From: Pseudomonadota bacterium
GTDB taxonomy: Bacteria; Pseudomonadota; Alphaproteobacteria; Rhodobacterales; Rhodobacteraceae
Direction: 5' to 3'
NCBI GenBank assembly: GCA_020161655.1
Contig: JAIUPC010000024.1
Location: 62,001-126,000 of the forward strand
DNA: 64,000 nt
Part shown: positions 44,499-53,471 of the stretch, piece after piece
Numbering within the stretch: the stretch's first letter is position 1
Layout of the letters: every line of letters starts with the position of its first letter
The notes under the pieces: generated by a model
Told to the model about the DNA's origin: nothing
The model's database searches: none
What the model saw: only the letters and a program-made list of their open reading frames with translations
Made by a program: the position numbers and the translations under genes

Positions 44499-45956
44499 AT
44501 GCGCATCCGCCCGCACAAGGGACTTCAGATCGACGGGTTCACGCTTGGCGATTGCCTCCATACCGGCGGCTTCGCGACCATCTGGGACGCCACCCACGCG
44601 CTTTACCGCACGCCTCTGGTGATGAAGGTGCCGACGATCCTTGACGGCTACGATGGCCCGACGATCGTCGGCTTCGAGGTCGAGCAGATGATCATGCCGC
44701 GCCTCACCGGACCGCATGTGCCCCGCGTCTATGCCGAGGGCGACTTCGCCACGATGCCCTATATCGTGACCGAAAGGCTGCCGGGGGATTCGCTCCTGAA
44801 GCTTTTCAAGAGCGCGCCGCTGCCGATTGAGGAGGTCGTGGCGCTGGCGGTCAAGATGGCGACCGCGTTGCACGAACTCCACAAGCAGCATGTGATCCAC
44901 CTCGACCTCAAGCCCGCCAACCTGATGATGCGCGAGACGGGAGAGATCGTCTTCGTCGACTTCGGCCTGTCGCGGCACGACCATCTGCCCGACCTCCTGG
45001 CCGAGGAATTCCGCATCCCGATGGGGACCTATCCCTATATTGCGCCGGAGCAATACCTCAGGTCGCGCGACGACCTCAGAAGCGACATCTTCGCGCTGGG
45101 GGCGATGATTTATGAGCTTGCGACCGGCAAGCAGCCCTTCGGCGAACCGATGAACCTGCGCGGCGTCAGGAAGCGGCTCTGGCGCGATCCGGTGCCGCCG
45201 CGCGCACTCAAGTTCCGTTTCCCTGACTGGCTGCAAGAGGTGATCCTGCGGGCGCTCGAGGTCGATCCGAAGGACCGCTACCAGTCCGCCGCGCAGATGC
45301 TCTTCGACCTTCAGCATCCCGCACAGGTGAAGATCACCCCGCGCGGCGAAAAGCTGCAGCAGGACGGGAAGGGCGAGGTCTTCCGCCGCTGGCGCCGGAT
45401 GCGGCGGGTGAAAAGCTTCGGGCCGCCGCCCGCAAACGCGCTCGCCCAGATGGACAATGCGCCGATCCTCATGGTCGCCGTCGATCTTTCGCCCGAGATG
45501 GAGGCGCTGGCGCTCAGGCTTCTGCAAGCCGTGCGGCGGATCAGGGCGACGCAGAGCGACGCGCGCGTGGCTTGCGTCAACGTCATCAAGACCGCCCGCA
45601 TCGGCATCGACCAGACCACGGACGATGCCGGTGTCAACCTCCATGTCTCCCGCCTCGTCGCGCTGAAAAGCTGGGCGGCGCAGCTTGATCTGTCGGAAGA
45701 ACAGGTGACGGTCGCGATCCTCGAAGGCCCCGATCCGGCGGCGGAGATCATCGGCTATGCTGTCAACAACCAGGTCGACCACATCCTGATGGGCGCGCGC
45801 GGCAGTTCCAGCACGCGGCGCTTCCTCGGCTCGGTCTCAAGCCAGGTAGTGGCCGAGGCGCCCTGCAGCGTGACCGTGGTGCGGATACCAAGCTATGCGA
45901 GTGCGCTCGATCTGCCTGCTGCAGCCGACAATGCCCGCGACCGCGCCGACGCATGA
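44499..45956 (+). CDS. Ser/Thr protein kinase with C-terminal universal stress (UspA) domain
   Basis: A 485-residue soluble fusion. Residues 12-275 are a Hanks-type kinase: glycine loop LGDCLHTGGFATIWDA, Lys43 (VMKVP), catalytic loop HLDLKPANLMM (Asp136, Lys138, Asn141), DFG at 154-156, APE at 182-184 and the late Asp of SDIFALG. All catalytic residues are kept, so it should be active. After a basic linker (280-310), residues 322-463 form a UspA domain ending GARGSSSTRRFLGSVS, close to the ATP-binding motif of Usp proteins. There is no membrane segment or PASTA repeat, unlike cell-wall-sensing PknB/Stk1. Position inside the dcw cluster suggests a role linking stress or nucleotide state to wall synthesis, which is inference. 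Confidence 0.9.
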   Translation: MRIRPHKGLQIDGFTLGDCLHTGGFATIWDATHALYRTPLVMKVPTILDGYDGPTIVGFEVEQMIMPRLTGPHVPRVYAEGDFATMPYIVTERLPGDSLLKLFKSAPLPIEEVVALAVKMATALHELHKQHVIHLDLKPANLMMRETGEIVFVDFGLSRHDHLPDLLAEEFRIPMGTYPYIAPEQYLRSRDDLRSDIFALGAMIYELATGKQPFGEPMNLRGVRKRLWRDPVPPRALKFRFPDWLQEVILRALEVDPKDRYQSAAQMLFDLQHPAQVKITPRGEKLQQDGKGEVFRRWRRMRRVKSFGPPPANALAQMDNAPILMVAVDLSPEMEALALRLLQAVRRIRATQSDARVACVNVIKTARIGIDQTTDDAGVNLHVSRLVALKSWAAQLDLSEEQVTVAILEGPDPAAEIIGYAVNNQVDHILMGARGSSSTRRFLGSVSSQVVAEAPCSVTVVRIPSYASALDLPAAADNARDRADA

Positions 45957-46100
45957 CCGCCAGAGCCGCTGACGCTCACGCGGGTTCACCTTGACGTGCG
46001 CACACCACCCCGTGACGCGGGCGTGATGGTCCGCGCTGCTAGGCTTCGTTTGCGTCCATTTCCGGCGCGTCACGAGGCCACTGGCCCAAGGGGACTGATC

Positions 46101-46379
46101 ATGAAAATTCTGCTTGCCGCACTATCGCTTGTTGCTGCTTCCGCTCTGCCGACCCTGACCTTCGCTCAGGATATGGACCCGGCGAAGATCACTTGCGCCG
46201 AGTTCGGGGCCATGGACAGCGCCGGCATGATGCATGCTGTCGAGGCGATCCACAAAGCCGGCCCGGACGGCGCCATGGCGATGGATGCCGCCAAGACCGA
46301 AGAGGCCGTCAAGATGACCACCACGCATTGCGAGGGCAAACCCGACATGATGGCCATGGACGCCATGATGATGAAGTGA
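46101..46379 (+). CDS. HdeA/HdeB-family periplasmic protein, Met-rich
   Basis: A 92-residue secreted protein: signal peptide of about 22 residues (MKILLAALSLVAASALPTLTFA-Q, cleavage after TFA), then a helical domain with two cysteines (ITCAEF and THCEGKP) as in acid-stress chaperones HdeA/HdeB. Fourteen methionines, with a tail DMMAMDAMMMK, are unusual and might bind copper. An AAGGGGA site precedes the ATG. It stands alone between the kinase and murD, followed by a GC hairpin. Confidence 0.8.
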   Translation: MKILLAALSLVAASALPTLTFAQDMDPAKITCAEFGAMDSAGMMHAVEAIHKAGPDGAMAMDAAKTEEAVKMTTTHCEGKPDMMAMDAMMMK

Positions 46380-46386
46380 CCGTGGC

Positions 46387-46415
46387 GCGGGGGCGCACCT
46401 GTCGCGCGCCCCCGC
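46387..46415 (+). terminator. GC-rich hairpin after the HdeA-like gene
   Basis: Stem GCGGGGGCGC / GCGCCCCCGC with a 9-base loop, seven bases after the stop codon. No T run follows, so termination may be partial. Confidence 0.55.
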
Positions 46416-46563
46416 CTTCGTCCGATCCTGAACCAGACACGGGGCCGTTGCCGCGCCGAATGCGCCGGCAGACCCACTCCTCCCTTTCCCTTTCCGGCTG
46501 GCTCCAATATCCCAACGGGGTAACGCAGGGGTCTTGAAGCTCCTGCCTGTGGCGGAGGCATGC

Positions 46564-47964
46564 ATGATACCCGTGGTCGGATACAGCGGCGCGCGCGTGG
46601 CGGTCCTTGGTCTGGGGCGGTCGGGCCTTGCCACGGCCCACGCACTTGCCGCCGGCGATGCGGTGCCCTGCCTCTGGGACGACAGCCCCGAAGCCCGCGC
46701 CAAGGCCGAGGCCGAAGGCTTTGCCCTGACCGACCTCACCCGCACTGACGCCTGGGCAGGGATGGCCGCGCTGATCGTCTCGCCCGGCATCCCGCATCTT
46801 TACCCAGAACCGAACCCTATCATCCGGCGCGCGCTGGAAGCTGGCGTGCCGGTCGACAATGACATCGGGCTTTTCTTCCGCTCCTGGGCGACGCCGGACT
46901 GGGATGAGATGGACCGCACGCCGAAGGTCGTGGCGATCACCGGGTCGAACGGCAAATCGACGACGACCGCCCTCATCCACCACATCCTGAAGGAGGCTGG
47001 CCGCCCGACGCAGATGGCCGGCAACATCGGGCGCGGGGTTCTGGACATCGACCCGGCGACGGACGGCGAGGTCGTGGTCCTGGAGCTTTCCTCCTACCAG
47101 ACCGAGTTGGCCCGCGCGCTGACGCCCGACATCGCCGTCTTCACCAACCTTTCGCCTGACCATCTCGACCGCCACGGCGGCAAGGGCGGCTATTTCGCCG
47201 CCAAGCGCCGGCTGTTCTCGGAAGGCGGGCCAGACCGCGCTGTGGTCGGCATTGATGAGGTCGAGGGTCTGTTCCTCGCCAACCAGCTGTCGCAGGGCCC
47301 CGCCGACGACCGGGTGATCCGCATCTCGTCTGGCCAGAAGCTTGACGGCGAAGGCTGGTCGGTCTTCGCGCGGAAGGGGTTCCTCGCCGAGTGGCGGAAG
47401 GGGCGGCAGGTCGCCGCCATTGATCTCCGCGAGGTCAAGGGCCTGCCCGGCGCCCATAACCACCAGAACGCCTGCGCTGCCTATGCCGCGACTCGCAGCC
47501 TCGGCCTCGGCCCCAAGGAGATCGAGAAGGCACTCCACTCCTTCGCTGGCCTGCCGCATCGAAGCCAGCTTGTCGGCGAAAGGGACGGGGTCCGGTTCGT
47601 CAACGACTCGAAGGCCACGAATGTCGACAGCGCCGCAAAGGCGCTTCAGGCCTTCCCGAAGATCCGCTGGATCGCCGGGGGTCTTGGCAAGGACGGCGGC
47701 ATCGCCGCGCTGAAGCCCTTCCTCGGCGCGGTGGTAAAAGCCTATCTCATCGGCCATTCCGCCCGCGATTTCGCGCTGGAACTTGGCGGCACCCCGCATG
47801 AAATCTGCGAGACTATGGAGCGCGCGGTGGCCCGCGCGGCGGAGGAAGCGGACGCGGGAGAAACCGTGCTCCTCGCCCCCGCCGCCGCCTCTTTCGACCA
47901 GTACCCGAACTTCGAAAAGCGCGGCGAGGATTTCACGGCGAGGGTCAGGGTTATTGTCGGATGA
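46564..47964 (+). CDS. murD: UDP-MurNAc-L-alanine--D-glutamate ligase
   Basis: A 466-residue Mur ligase. The N-terminal Rossmann region reads [17 protein letters not shown], the P-loop [17 protein letters not shown] near residue 125, then [20 protein letters not shown] and the C-terminal [13 protein letters not shown]. The ATG is preceded by GGAGG at five bases; a TTG ten codons upstream is an alternative. It lies 2.9 kb from mraY because of the inserted genes. Confidence 0.95.
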   Translation: MIPVVGYSGARVAVLGLGRSGLATAHALAAGDAVPCLWDDSPEARAKAEAEGFALTDLTRTDAWAGMAALIVSPGIPHLYPEPNPIIRRALEAGVPVDNDIGLFFRSWATPDWDEMDRTPKVVAITGSNGKSTTTALIHHILKEAGRPTQMAGNIGRGVLDIDPATDGEVVVLELSSYQTELARALTPDIAVFTNLSPDHLDRHGGKGGYFAAKRRLFSEGGPDRAVVGIDEVEGLFLANQLSQGPADDRVIRISSGQKLDGEGWSVFARKGFLAEWRKGRQVAAIDLREVKGLPGAHNHQNACAAYAATRSLGLGPKEIEKALHSFAGLPHRSQLVGERDGVRFVNDSKATNVDSAAKALQAFPKIRWIAGGLGKDGGIAALKPFLGAVVKAYLIGHSARDFALELGGTPHEICETMERAVARAAEEADAGETVLLAPAAASFDQYPNFEKRGEDFTARVRVIVG

Positions 47965-48004
47965 GGTCAGCCAATTGCCGCCAAAGTGGCTCGACCGGGC
48001 CGAC

Positions 48005-48454
48005 ATGGAACGGGATTGCCACTACACCTATCTGAAATTTACGTCTTTGACCCGGCCCTTGGAAGAGGCGACCTCAACCCTCGGGGTGGCGCCTGACAAA
48101 GGCTGGTCATGCGGCGATGCGAGGGGTTCTGACCGAACTAGAGGCACCTTTCTGCACTCCACCTGGGCGCTTTGTAGCGGTCTCGTTCGCTATTCCTCAT
48201 TTGAGGCGCATCTTCAGGGGCTTTGGTGTCCTGCGGCGCCCACAGAGCCCAACATCGCCAAGCTTGGGCCTGACTGGAAAGGCACGCTGCAGTTCGTAGG
48301 CAGATTTCTTGATCGCAGAACACCTTTCACGATTGAGGCAGGTCATTTCCGTTACTGCGCGATGCACGGTCTGGACCTTGATTTCGATTTTTGTTTCGAT
48401 CCAATGACATGGGGCTATTTCGAAGCCGAGGAACGAGGGAACGGCAGGGGTTGA
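48005..48454 (+). CDS. DUF4279-like small protein, probable insertion
   Basis: A 149-residue protein starting MERDCHYTYLKF. The pattern (strand, LEEATSTLGVAPDKGWSCGD, then LHSTWAL and a long middle segment) resembles DUF4279 proteins, whose function is unknown. Codon choice is clearly less GC-biased than in murD and ftsW, which suggests transfer into the cluster. Its frame is open into murD's 3' end, so the start is uncertain. It lies one base before the cupin gene. Confidence 0.6.
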   Translation: MERDCHYTYLKFTSLTRPLEEATSTLGVAPDKGWSCGDARGSDRTRGTFLHSTWALCSGLVRYSSFEAHLQGLWCPAAPTEPNIAKLGPDWKGTLQFVGRFLDRRTPFTIEAGHFRYCAMHGLDLDFDFCFDPMTWGYFEAEERGNGRG

Positions 48455-48455
48455 C

Positions 48456-49064
48456 GTGACGGACCCGAGACATCCCCACCGCAGCCCAGCGCTCGTCCGG
48501 TTCATCGCCGCCGCCGAGGCCGCCGTCATGGCCGATGCCGCGCCCGGTTCCGCCGCCGCGCAGGCCGCAGGGCTTGTGTTCGACCGCGCTGGGTCCGTGG
48601 CGGGCGAGCCGGCGACCGAGACCCCCCGGAGCCTGCCGGTCTGCCGCCAATGGCTCGGCCCCGCGCTGGCGATGGGGGCCAGCATCCGACGCGCAGCCGT
48701 TGCCGAGGCCGTCGCCGAAATCGCCCCCGGCCTGCACTGGATGCACCGCGCCGGATCGGAAACTGCGGCGCCCACCTTCCGCAACGGCCATGCCAACGCG
48801 CTGATCCTCGGCCCGCGCGGGATCGAGACGCGCGACGATGTCTGGATCGGTGTCACGCTGATGGCGCCCGGCACCACCTATGTCGATCACGATCACCCGC
48901 CGGAAGAGGTCTACCTGTCGCTGACCCCCGGTGAATGGTGGAATGCCGGCATGGACTGGACCGATCCGGGCATGACCGGGCTGATCTACAACCCGCCGGG
49001 CATCCGCCACGCGATGCGCGCGGGCGCGACGCCGTTCCTGGCCCTCTGGTTCCTGCCGGTCTGA
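48456..49064 (+). CDS. DMSP lyase family cupin (DddL/DddQ-like)
   Basis: A 202-residue cupin starting at GTG. The metal motif His145-x-His147-x3-Glu151-x-Tyr153 in VDHDHPPEEVYLSL and the second motif IYNPPGIRHAMRAG (His185) with ATPFLALWF match the DddL/DddQ/DddK/DddW group that cleaves DMSP to dimethyl sulfide and acrylate; the tyrosine is the proposed catalytic base. The substrate remains unproven. It is unusual between murD and ftsW and is tightly spaced after the DUF4279-like gene. Confidence 0.78.
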   Translation: MTDPRHPHRSPALVRFIAAAEAAVMADAAPGSAAAQAAGLVFDRAGSVAGEPATETPRSLPVCRQWLGPALAMGASIRRAAVAEAVAEIAPGLHWMHRAGSETAAPTFRNGHANALILGPRGIETRDDVWIGVTLMAPGTTYVDHDHPPEEVYLSLTPGEWWNAGMDWTDPGMTGLIYNPPGIRHAMRAGATPFLALWFLPV

Positions 49065-49186
49065 TCTTTTCCCCGCCGGCGCGGAAGCGCCCCATCGTTC
49101 AGTCTAGCCACCCACGGCGTTCTCCGCTACACTTCGCCCCAGACCCGGCAAACGGGCAGGTACGAGGCAGTGAGAGCGGTATTCCC

Positions 49187-50353
49187 ATGACAGAAATGGT
49201 GTTTGGCACCGCCCCTTCGCGCGCGGGTGATCCGGTTCTTCCCCGCTGGTGGCGCACGATCGACCGATGGTCGCTGGCCTGCGTCCTTGTCCTCTTCGGC
49301 ATCGGCCTGCTCCTCGGTCTTGCCGCCTCGGTGCCCCTGGCGGAAAAGAACGGGCTGGAGCCCTTCTACTACGTCACCCGGCAGGCATTCTTCGGCGGGG
49401 TCGGACTTGCCGCCATGGTCCTCGTCTCGATGATGGCGCCCGACATGGTGCGGCGGATGGGGGTGCTTGGCTTCCTTGTCACCTTCGTGGCGCTGCTCAT
49501 GCTCCCGGTCCTGGGCACGGATTACGGCAAGGGCGCGACGCGCTGGTATTCCCTCGGCTTCGCCAGTTTCCAGCCGTCCGAGTTCCTCAAGCCCTTCTTC
49601 GTCATCATCTGCGCCTGGCTGATGGCCGCCGCGCAGGAAATCAACGGGCCGCCGGGGCGCCTCTATTCCTTCCTGCTGGCCGTCACTGTCGTTCTGCTGC
49701 TCGCCTTCCAGCCTGACTTCGGCCAGGCCTCCCTCGTCTTGTTCGCCTGGGGCGTCATGTACTTTGTGGCCGGCGCCCCGATCACGCTTCTCACGATCAT
49801 CGGCGGGATCGTGGTCGCAGGCGGCGTCGCCGCCTATGACGCATCCGAGCATTTCGCCCGCCGGATCGACGGGTTCCTGTCGTCCGAGATCGACCCGCGC
49901 ACCCAGATCGGCTATGCGACTGATGCCATCCAGTCGGGCGGCTTCTTCGGCGTGGGGGTCGGCGAGGGTACGGTGAAATGGTCGCTGCCCGACGCCCATA
50001 CCGACTTCATCATCGCCGTCGCGGCTGAGGAATACGGGCTGATCCTCGTCCTCATCATCATCGCACTCTATGCCGCCATCACTGTCCGCTCGATGCTGAG
50101 ACTGATGAAGGAGCGCGACCCGTTCATCCGGCTGGGCGGCACCGGGCTGGCCTGCGCCTTCGGGGTGCAGGCGCTTATCAACATGGGTGTGGCGGTCAGG
50201 CTGCTGCCTGCCAAAGGCATGACGCTGCCCTTCGTGAGCTATGGTGGGTCGTCCCTCATAGCCTCGGGCATCGCGCTTGGCATGCTTCTGGCGCTGACCC
50301 GGTCGCGACCGCAGGGGCGCTTGCGCGACTTTCTTGGCAAGCGGAGCCACTAG
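49187..50353 (+). CDS. ftsW: Septal peptidoglycan glycosyltransferase
   Basis: A 388-residue SEDS protein with ten membrane segments. GATRWYSLGFASFQPSEFLKPF (in outline WYSLGFASFQPSEF), FQPDFGQASLV (catalytic Asp of the SEDS family), and near the end LPAKGMTLPFVSYGGSSLIASG are family signatures. It polymerises septal glycan with FtsI. The GTG start of murG comes directly after its stop. ATG three codons later is an alternative start. Confidence 0.95.
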   Translation: MTEMVFGTAPSRAGDPVLPRWWRTIDRWSLACVLVLFGIGLLLGLAASVPLAEKNGLEPFYYVTRQAFFGGVGLAAMVLVSMMAPDMVRRMGVLGFLVTFVALLMLPVLGTDYGKGATRWYSLGFASFQPSEFLKPFFVIICAWLMAAAQEINGPPGRLYSFLLAVTVVLLLAFQPDFGQASLVLFAWGVMYFVAGAPITLLTIIGGIVVAGGVAAYDASEHFARRIDGFLSSEIDPRTQIGYATDAIQSGGFFGVGVGEGTVKWSLPDAHTDFIIAVAAEEYGLILVLIIIALYAAITVRSMLRLMKERDPFIRLGGTGLACAFGVQALINMGVAVRLLPAKGMTLPFVSYGGSSLIASGIALGMLLALTRSRPQGRLRDFLGKRSH

Positions 50354-51451
50354 GTGGCCCAGCCCCTCCTGCTCATTGCCGCCGGGGGAACCGGCGGCCA
50401 CATGTTCCCTGCGCAGGCTTTGGCGGAGGCAATGGTGGCGCGCGGCTGGCGGCTGAAGCTTTCGACCGACGCGCGGGGCGCGCGCTATGCCGGCGCCTTC
50501 CCCAAGGCAGTGACGGTCGAGGAGGTCAGCTCCGCCACCTTCGCCCGGGGCGGGATTGCCGCCAAGGCGCTGGTCCCGTTCCGCATCGCGGGCGGCGTGG
50601 CGGGGGCGGTGGCCGCCCTCAGGCGTGACCGGCCCACAGTTGTCGTCGGCTTCGGCGGCTATCCGACGATCCCGGCGCTGGCGGCGGCGACGATCCTGCG
50701 CCTGCCGCGGATGATCCACGAGCAGAATGGTGTCCTTGGCCGGGTGAACCGCCTTTTCGCCACCCGCGTCGATGCCATCGCCTGCGGCATCTGGCCGACC
50801 GACCTGCCGCAAGGCGCCAAGGGCAGCTTCACCGGCAATCCCGTCCGTTCCGCCATCCTGGAACGCGCCGGCGCGCCCTACATTCCGCCCGGCGACTATC
50901 CGATGAGCCTTCTGGTCATCGGCGGCAGCCAGGGCGCGCGCATCCTGTCCGACGTGGTGCCAGAGGCTCTGGCCGCCCTGCCCGAAGGCTTCCGCGCCAA
51001 TCTCCGCGTCGCCCATCAGGCCCGCGCCGAGGATCAGGCCCGCGCCACCGAAGCCTATGCGCGCGCCGGCATCCGCGCCGAGGTGGAGTCCTTCTTCACC
51101 GACATTCCCCGGCGTCTCAGCGAGGCACAACTGGTGATCTCCCGCTCCGGCGCCTCTTCGGTCGCCGACATTGCGATCATCGGTCGGCCCGCGATCCTCG
51201 TGCCCTTCGCCGCAGCGGCCAGTGACCACCAGACCGCCAACGCGCGCGGGCTGGTTGACGCCGGGGCGGCCATCGTGGTCCCGGAGAAGCAGCTTGACGC
51301 CGCCACGCTCGCGGGGCATGTCGCCGCGATCCTTGAAAACCCCAAAGGGGCGACGGCCATGGCCTCTGCTGCCCTGGGCTACGGAACCCCCGACGCGACG
51401 GACCGCCTGGTCGAGATGGTCCTCGCCCTGACCGAAAGACGAGTGCAATGA
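50354..51451 (+). CDS. murG: Lipid II synthase (GlcNAc transferase)
   Basis: A 365-residue GT28 glycosyltransferase at the inner face of the membrane. [20 protein letters not shown] is the first glycine-rich loop, [12 protein letters not shown] and [11 protein letters not shown] follow, GGSQGAR is the hinge loop and [17 protein letters not shown] the UDP-GlcNAc site. It starts with GTG immediately after ftsW; murC overlaps by four bases. Confidence 0.97.
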   Translation: MAQPLLLIAAGGTGGHMFPAQALAEAMVARGWRLKLSTDARGARYAGAFPKAVTVEEVSSATFARGGIAAKALVPFRIAGGVAGAVAALRRDRPTVVVGFGGYPTIPALAAATILRLPRMIHEQNGVLGRVNRLFATRVDAIACGIWPTDLPQGAKGSFTGNPVRSAILERAGAPYIPPGDYPMSLLVIGGSQGARILSDVVPEALAALPEGFRANLRVAHQARAEDQARATEAYARAGIRAEVESFFTDIPRRLSEAQLVISRSGASSVADIAIIGRPAILVPFAAAASDHQTANARGLVDAGAAIVVPEKQLDAATLAGHVAAILENPKGATAMASAALGYGTPDATDRLVEMVLALTERRVQ

Positions 51452-52860
51452 ACGCCGCCACGAAACTTCCCGGGGAACTGGGTCCGATCCATTTCATCGG
51501 CATCGGCGGCATCGGCATGTCGGGCATCGCCGAGGTTCTCATCACGCTTGGCTACCGGGTGCAGGGATCGGATGCGAAGGCCTCGAAGATCACCGACCGG
51601 CTGGTGAAGCTGGGCGCCACCTTCTTCGAAGGCCAGCGCGCCGAGAACGTGGGCGAAGCGGCGGTTGTGGTCATGTCCTCGGCCATCAAGAAGGGCAATC
51701 CCGAGCTTGAGGAGGCGCGGCGGCGCGACCTTCCGGTGGTCCGGCGGGCCGAGATGCTGGCGGAGCTGATGCGGCTTCGGTCCAACGTCGCCATCGCCGG
51801 GACGCATGGCAAGACGACGACGACGACGATGGTGGCGACGCTTCTCGACAAGGGCGGGTTCGATCCGACCGTCATCAACGGCGGCATCATCCATGCCTAT
51901 GGCTCCAACGCCCGCGCCGGGGCAGGGGAGTGGATGGTGGTCGAGGCCGACGAAAGCGACGGTTCCTTCAACCGCCTGCCGGCGACCATCGCCATCGTCA
52001 CCAATATCGACCCTGAACATATGGAACATTGGGGCACGATCGAAGCGCTTCGGAAGGGGTTTTTCGACTTTGTTTCGAACATTCCCTTCTATGGCCTCGC
52101 CGTCTGCTGCACCGACCATCCCGAGGTTCAGGCCCTTGTCGGTCGCGTCACCGACCGCCGCGTGGTGACCTTCGGCTTCAACGCCCAGGCCGATGTCCGC
52201 GCCGTCAACCTGACCTACAAGGCCGGCGTCGCGCATTTCGACATTGCGCTCGCTGCCGAAGACCAGGTGATCGAGGGCTGCACCCTGCCGATGCCCGGAG
52301 ATCACAACGTTTCCAATGCCTTGGCCGCCGTCGCCGTGGCCCGTCACCTTGGCATGAAGAAGGATGAGATCCGCGAGGCGCTGGCCGGGTTCGGCGGCGT
52401 CAACCGACGCTTCACCAAGGTTGGCGAAGTTCTGGGCGGCGTCACCATCATCGACGACTACGGCCACCACCCGGTCGAGATCGCCGCCGTCCTGAAAGCC
52501 GCGCGGCAGGCCGTCGCCGACCGCAAGGGCGCCCGCGTCATCGCCTGCCACCAGCCCCATCGCTATACGAGATTATCCAATCTTTTCGAGGACTTCTGCA
52601 CCTGCTTCAACGAGGCCGACGTGGTCGCCATCGCCGAGGTCTATGCCGCCGGCGAAGACCCGATCCCCGGTGCCTCGCGCGATGATCTGGTGGCCGGCCT
52701 GATCCGCCACGGCCACCGCCATGTCCGCGCGATCCTCGATGAGGCCGACCTTGAACGGCTGGTGCGGGAACAGGCCAAGCCTGGAGATATAGTGGTCTGC
52801 CTTGGCGCCGGTACCATATCTGCCTGGGCCAACGCACTGCCCGCCCGGCTCGGCCCATGA
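51448..52860 (+). CDS. murC: UDP-MurNAc--L-alanine ligase
   Basis: A 470-residue Mur ligase catalysing the first peptide-adding step. [17 protein letters not shown] is the Rossmann loop, [18 protein letters not shown] the P-loop near residue 113, EADESDGSF and [13 protein letters not shown] the substrate region, and [14 protein letters not shown] the conserved DDYGHHP. Four-base overlaps on both sides show tight coupling. Confidence 0.97.
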   Translation: MNAATKLPGELGPIHFIGIGGIGMSGIAEVLITLGYRVQGSDAKASKITDRLVKLGATFFEGQRAENVGEAAVVVMSSAIKKGNPELEEARRRDLPVVRRAEMLAELMRLRSNVAIAGTHGKTTTTTMVATLLDKGGFDPTVINGGIIHAYGSNARAGAGEWMVVEADESDGSFNRLPATIAIVTNIDPEHMEHWGTIEALRKGFFDFVSNIPFYGLAVCCTDHPEVQALVGRVTDRRVVTFGFNAQADVRAVNLTYKAGVAHFDIALAAEDQVIEGCTLPMPGDHNVSNALAAVAVARHLGMKKDEIREALAGFGGVNRRFTKVGEVLGGVTIIDDYGHHPVEIAAVLKAARQAVADRKGARVIACHQPHRYTRLSNLFEDFCTCFNEADVVAIAEVYAAGEDPIPGASRDDLVAGLIRHGHRHVRAILDEADLERLVREQAKPGDIVVCLGAGTISAWANALPARLGP

Positions 52861-53126
52861 GCGCGGCCGGCATCGCCGCCTGCCTCTGGGTGCTGGCAGC
52901 GGCCGTGGTGGCGCTTTTGCCGATGCGCCGGCAATATGGCCCTGGCTTCGTCCTTCTCGGCCTTGCCCCCGTGCTGATCCTCTGGCTGAGCCTGACCTAT
53001 GGCTGGTGGGTCGGCATCGTGGCGGTCCTCGCCTTCGTCTCGATGTTCCGCAGGCCATTGTTTTTTATCGGAAAACGCCTGATCGGCAAGGCGCCGGCAG
53101 CAGGTTGGGACCGGCGCCCGAAATGA
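52857..53126 (+). CDS. DUF2484 family small membrane protein, copy 1
   Basis: An 89-residue protein with two to three hydrophobic segments ([23 protein letters not shown], in outline [15 protein letters not shown], then [15 protein letters not shown]). DUF2484 proteins are found in Rhodobacteraceae between murC and murB; function unknown. It overlaps murC and copy 2 by four bases each. Confidence 0.8.
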   Translation: MSAAGIAACLWVLAAAVVALLPMRRQYGPGFVLLGLAPVLILWLSLTYGWWVGIVAVLAFVSMFRRPLFFIGKRLIGKAPAAGWDRRPK

Positions 53127-53362
53127 ACGGCTCGATGATCCTCGCCTGCCTCTGGGCCGTCACCGCGACCCTGATCGCCATCCTGCCCTCCCGCGACCGG
53201 CACTGGCGCGCGGCCTATCTCCTCATCGTCGCCGGCATCCCGATCCTCGGCTGGGTGACGCTGCAGAACGGCCCCTGGGTCGGCCTCGTCGTGCTGGGTG
53301 CCGGAGCCTCGATCCTGCGCTGGCCGCTGGTCTATCTGTGGCGCCGGATCAGGCGCTTCTGA
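53123..53362 (+). CDS. DUF2484 family small membrane protein, copy 2
   Basis: A 79-residue protein with the same layout as its neighbour: ILACLWAVTATLIAILPSRDR at the N terminus (compare [19 protein letters not shown]) and GPWVGLVVLGAGASILRWPL near the C terminus. The pair therefore looks like a tandem duplication. Overlap ATGA with copy 1. Confidence 0.8.
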   Translation: MNGSMILACLWAVTATLIAILPSRDRHWRAAYLLIVAGIPILGWVTLQNGPWVGLVVLGAGASILRWPLVYLWRRIRRF

Positions 53363-53471
53363 GGGGCGGGTTTTCGTCGGGTTTGCGTATGGCATCCGTC
53401 CCGACAGGCGTCGGGCATTTTGCCTGACAGCGGTGCTTGCCGGGGGGAGGGGTTTCGGGGAGAGTTGGGGG

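Noticed and set aside
42588-45782. Very long minus-strand open frame opposite mraY, the phosphoesterase and the kinase
   Set aside because: It is the antisense shadow of well-recognised plus-strand genes, and its translation is rich in Arg, Gly, Asp and His with no domain. Such frames are common in GC-rich DNA.
49127-51448. Minus-strand open frame of about 770 codons opposite ftsW and murG
   Set aside because: Antisense to two complete core genes; composition typical of a shadow frame.
52857-53362. The two small membrane proteins as toxin-antitoxin or holin pair
   Set aside because: They resemble each other and the DUF2484 family found after murC in this bacterial family, so a lineage-specific duplication explains them better.
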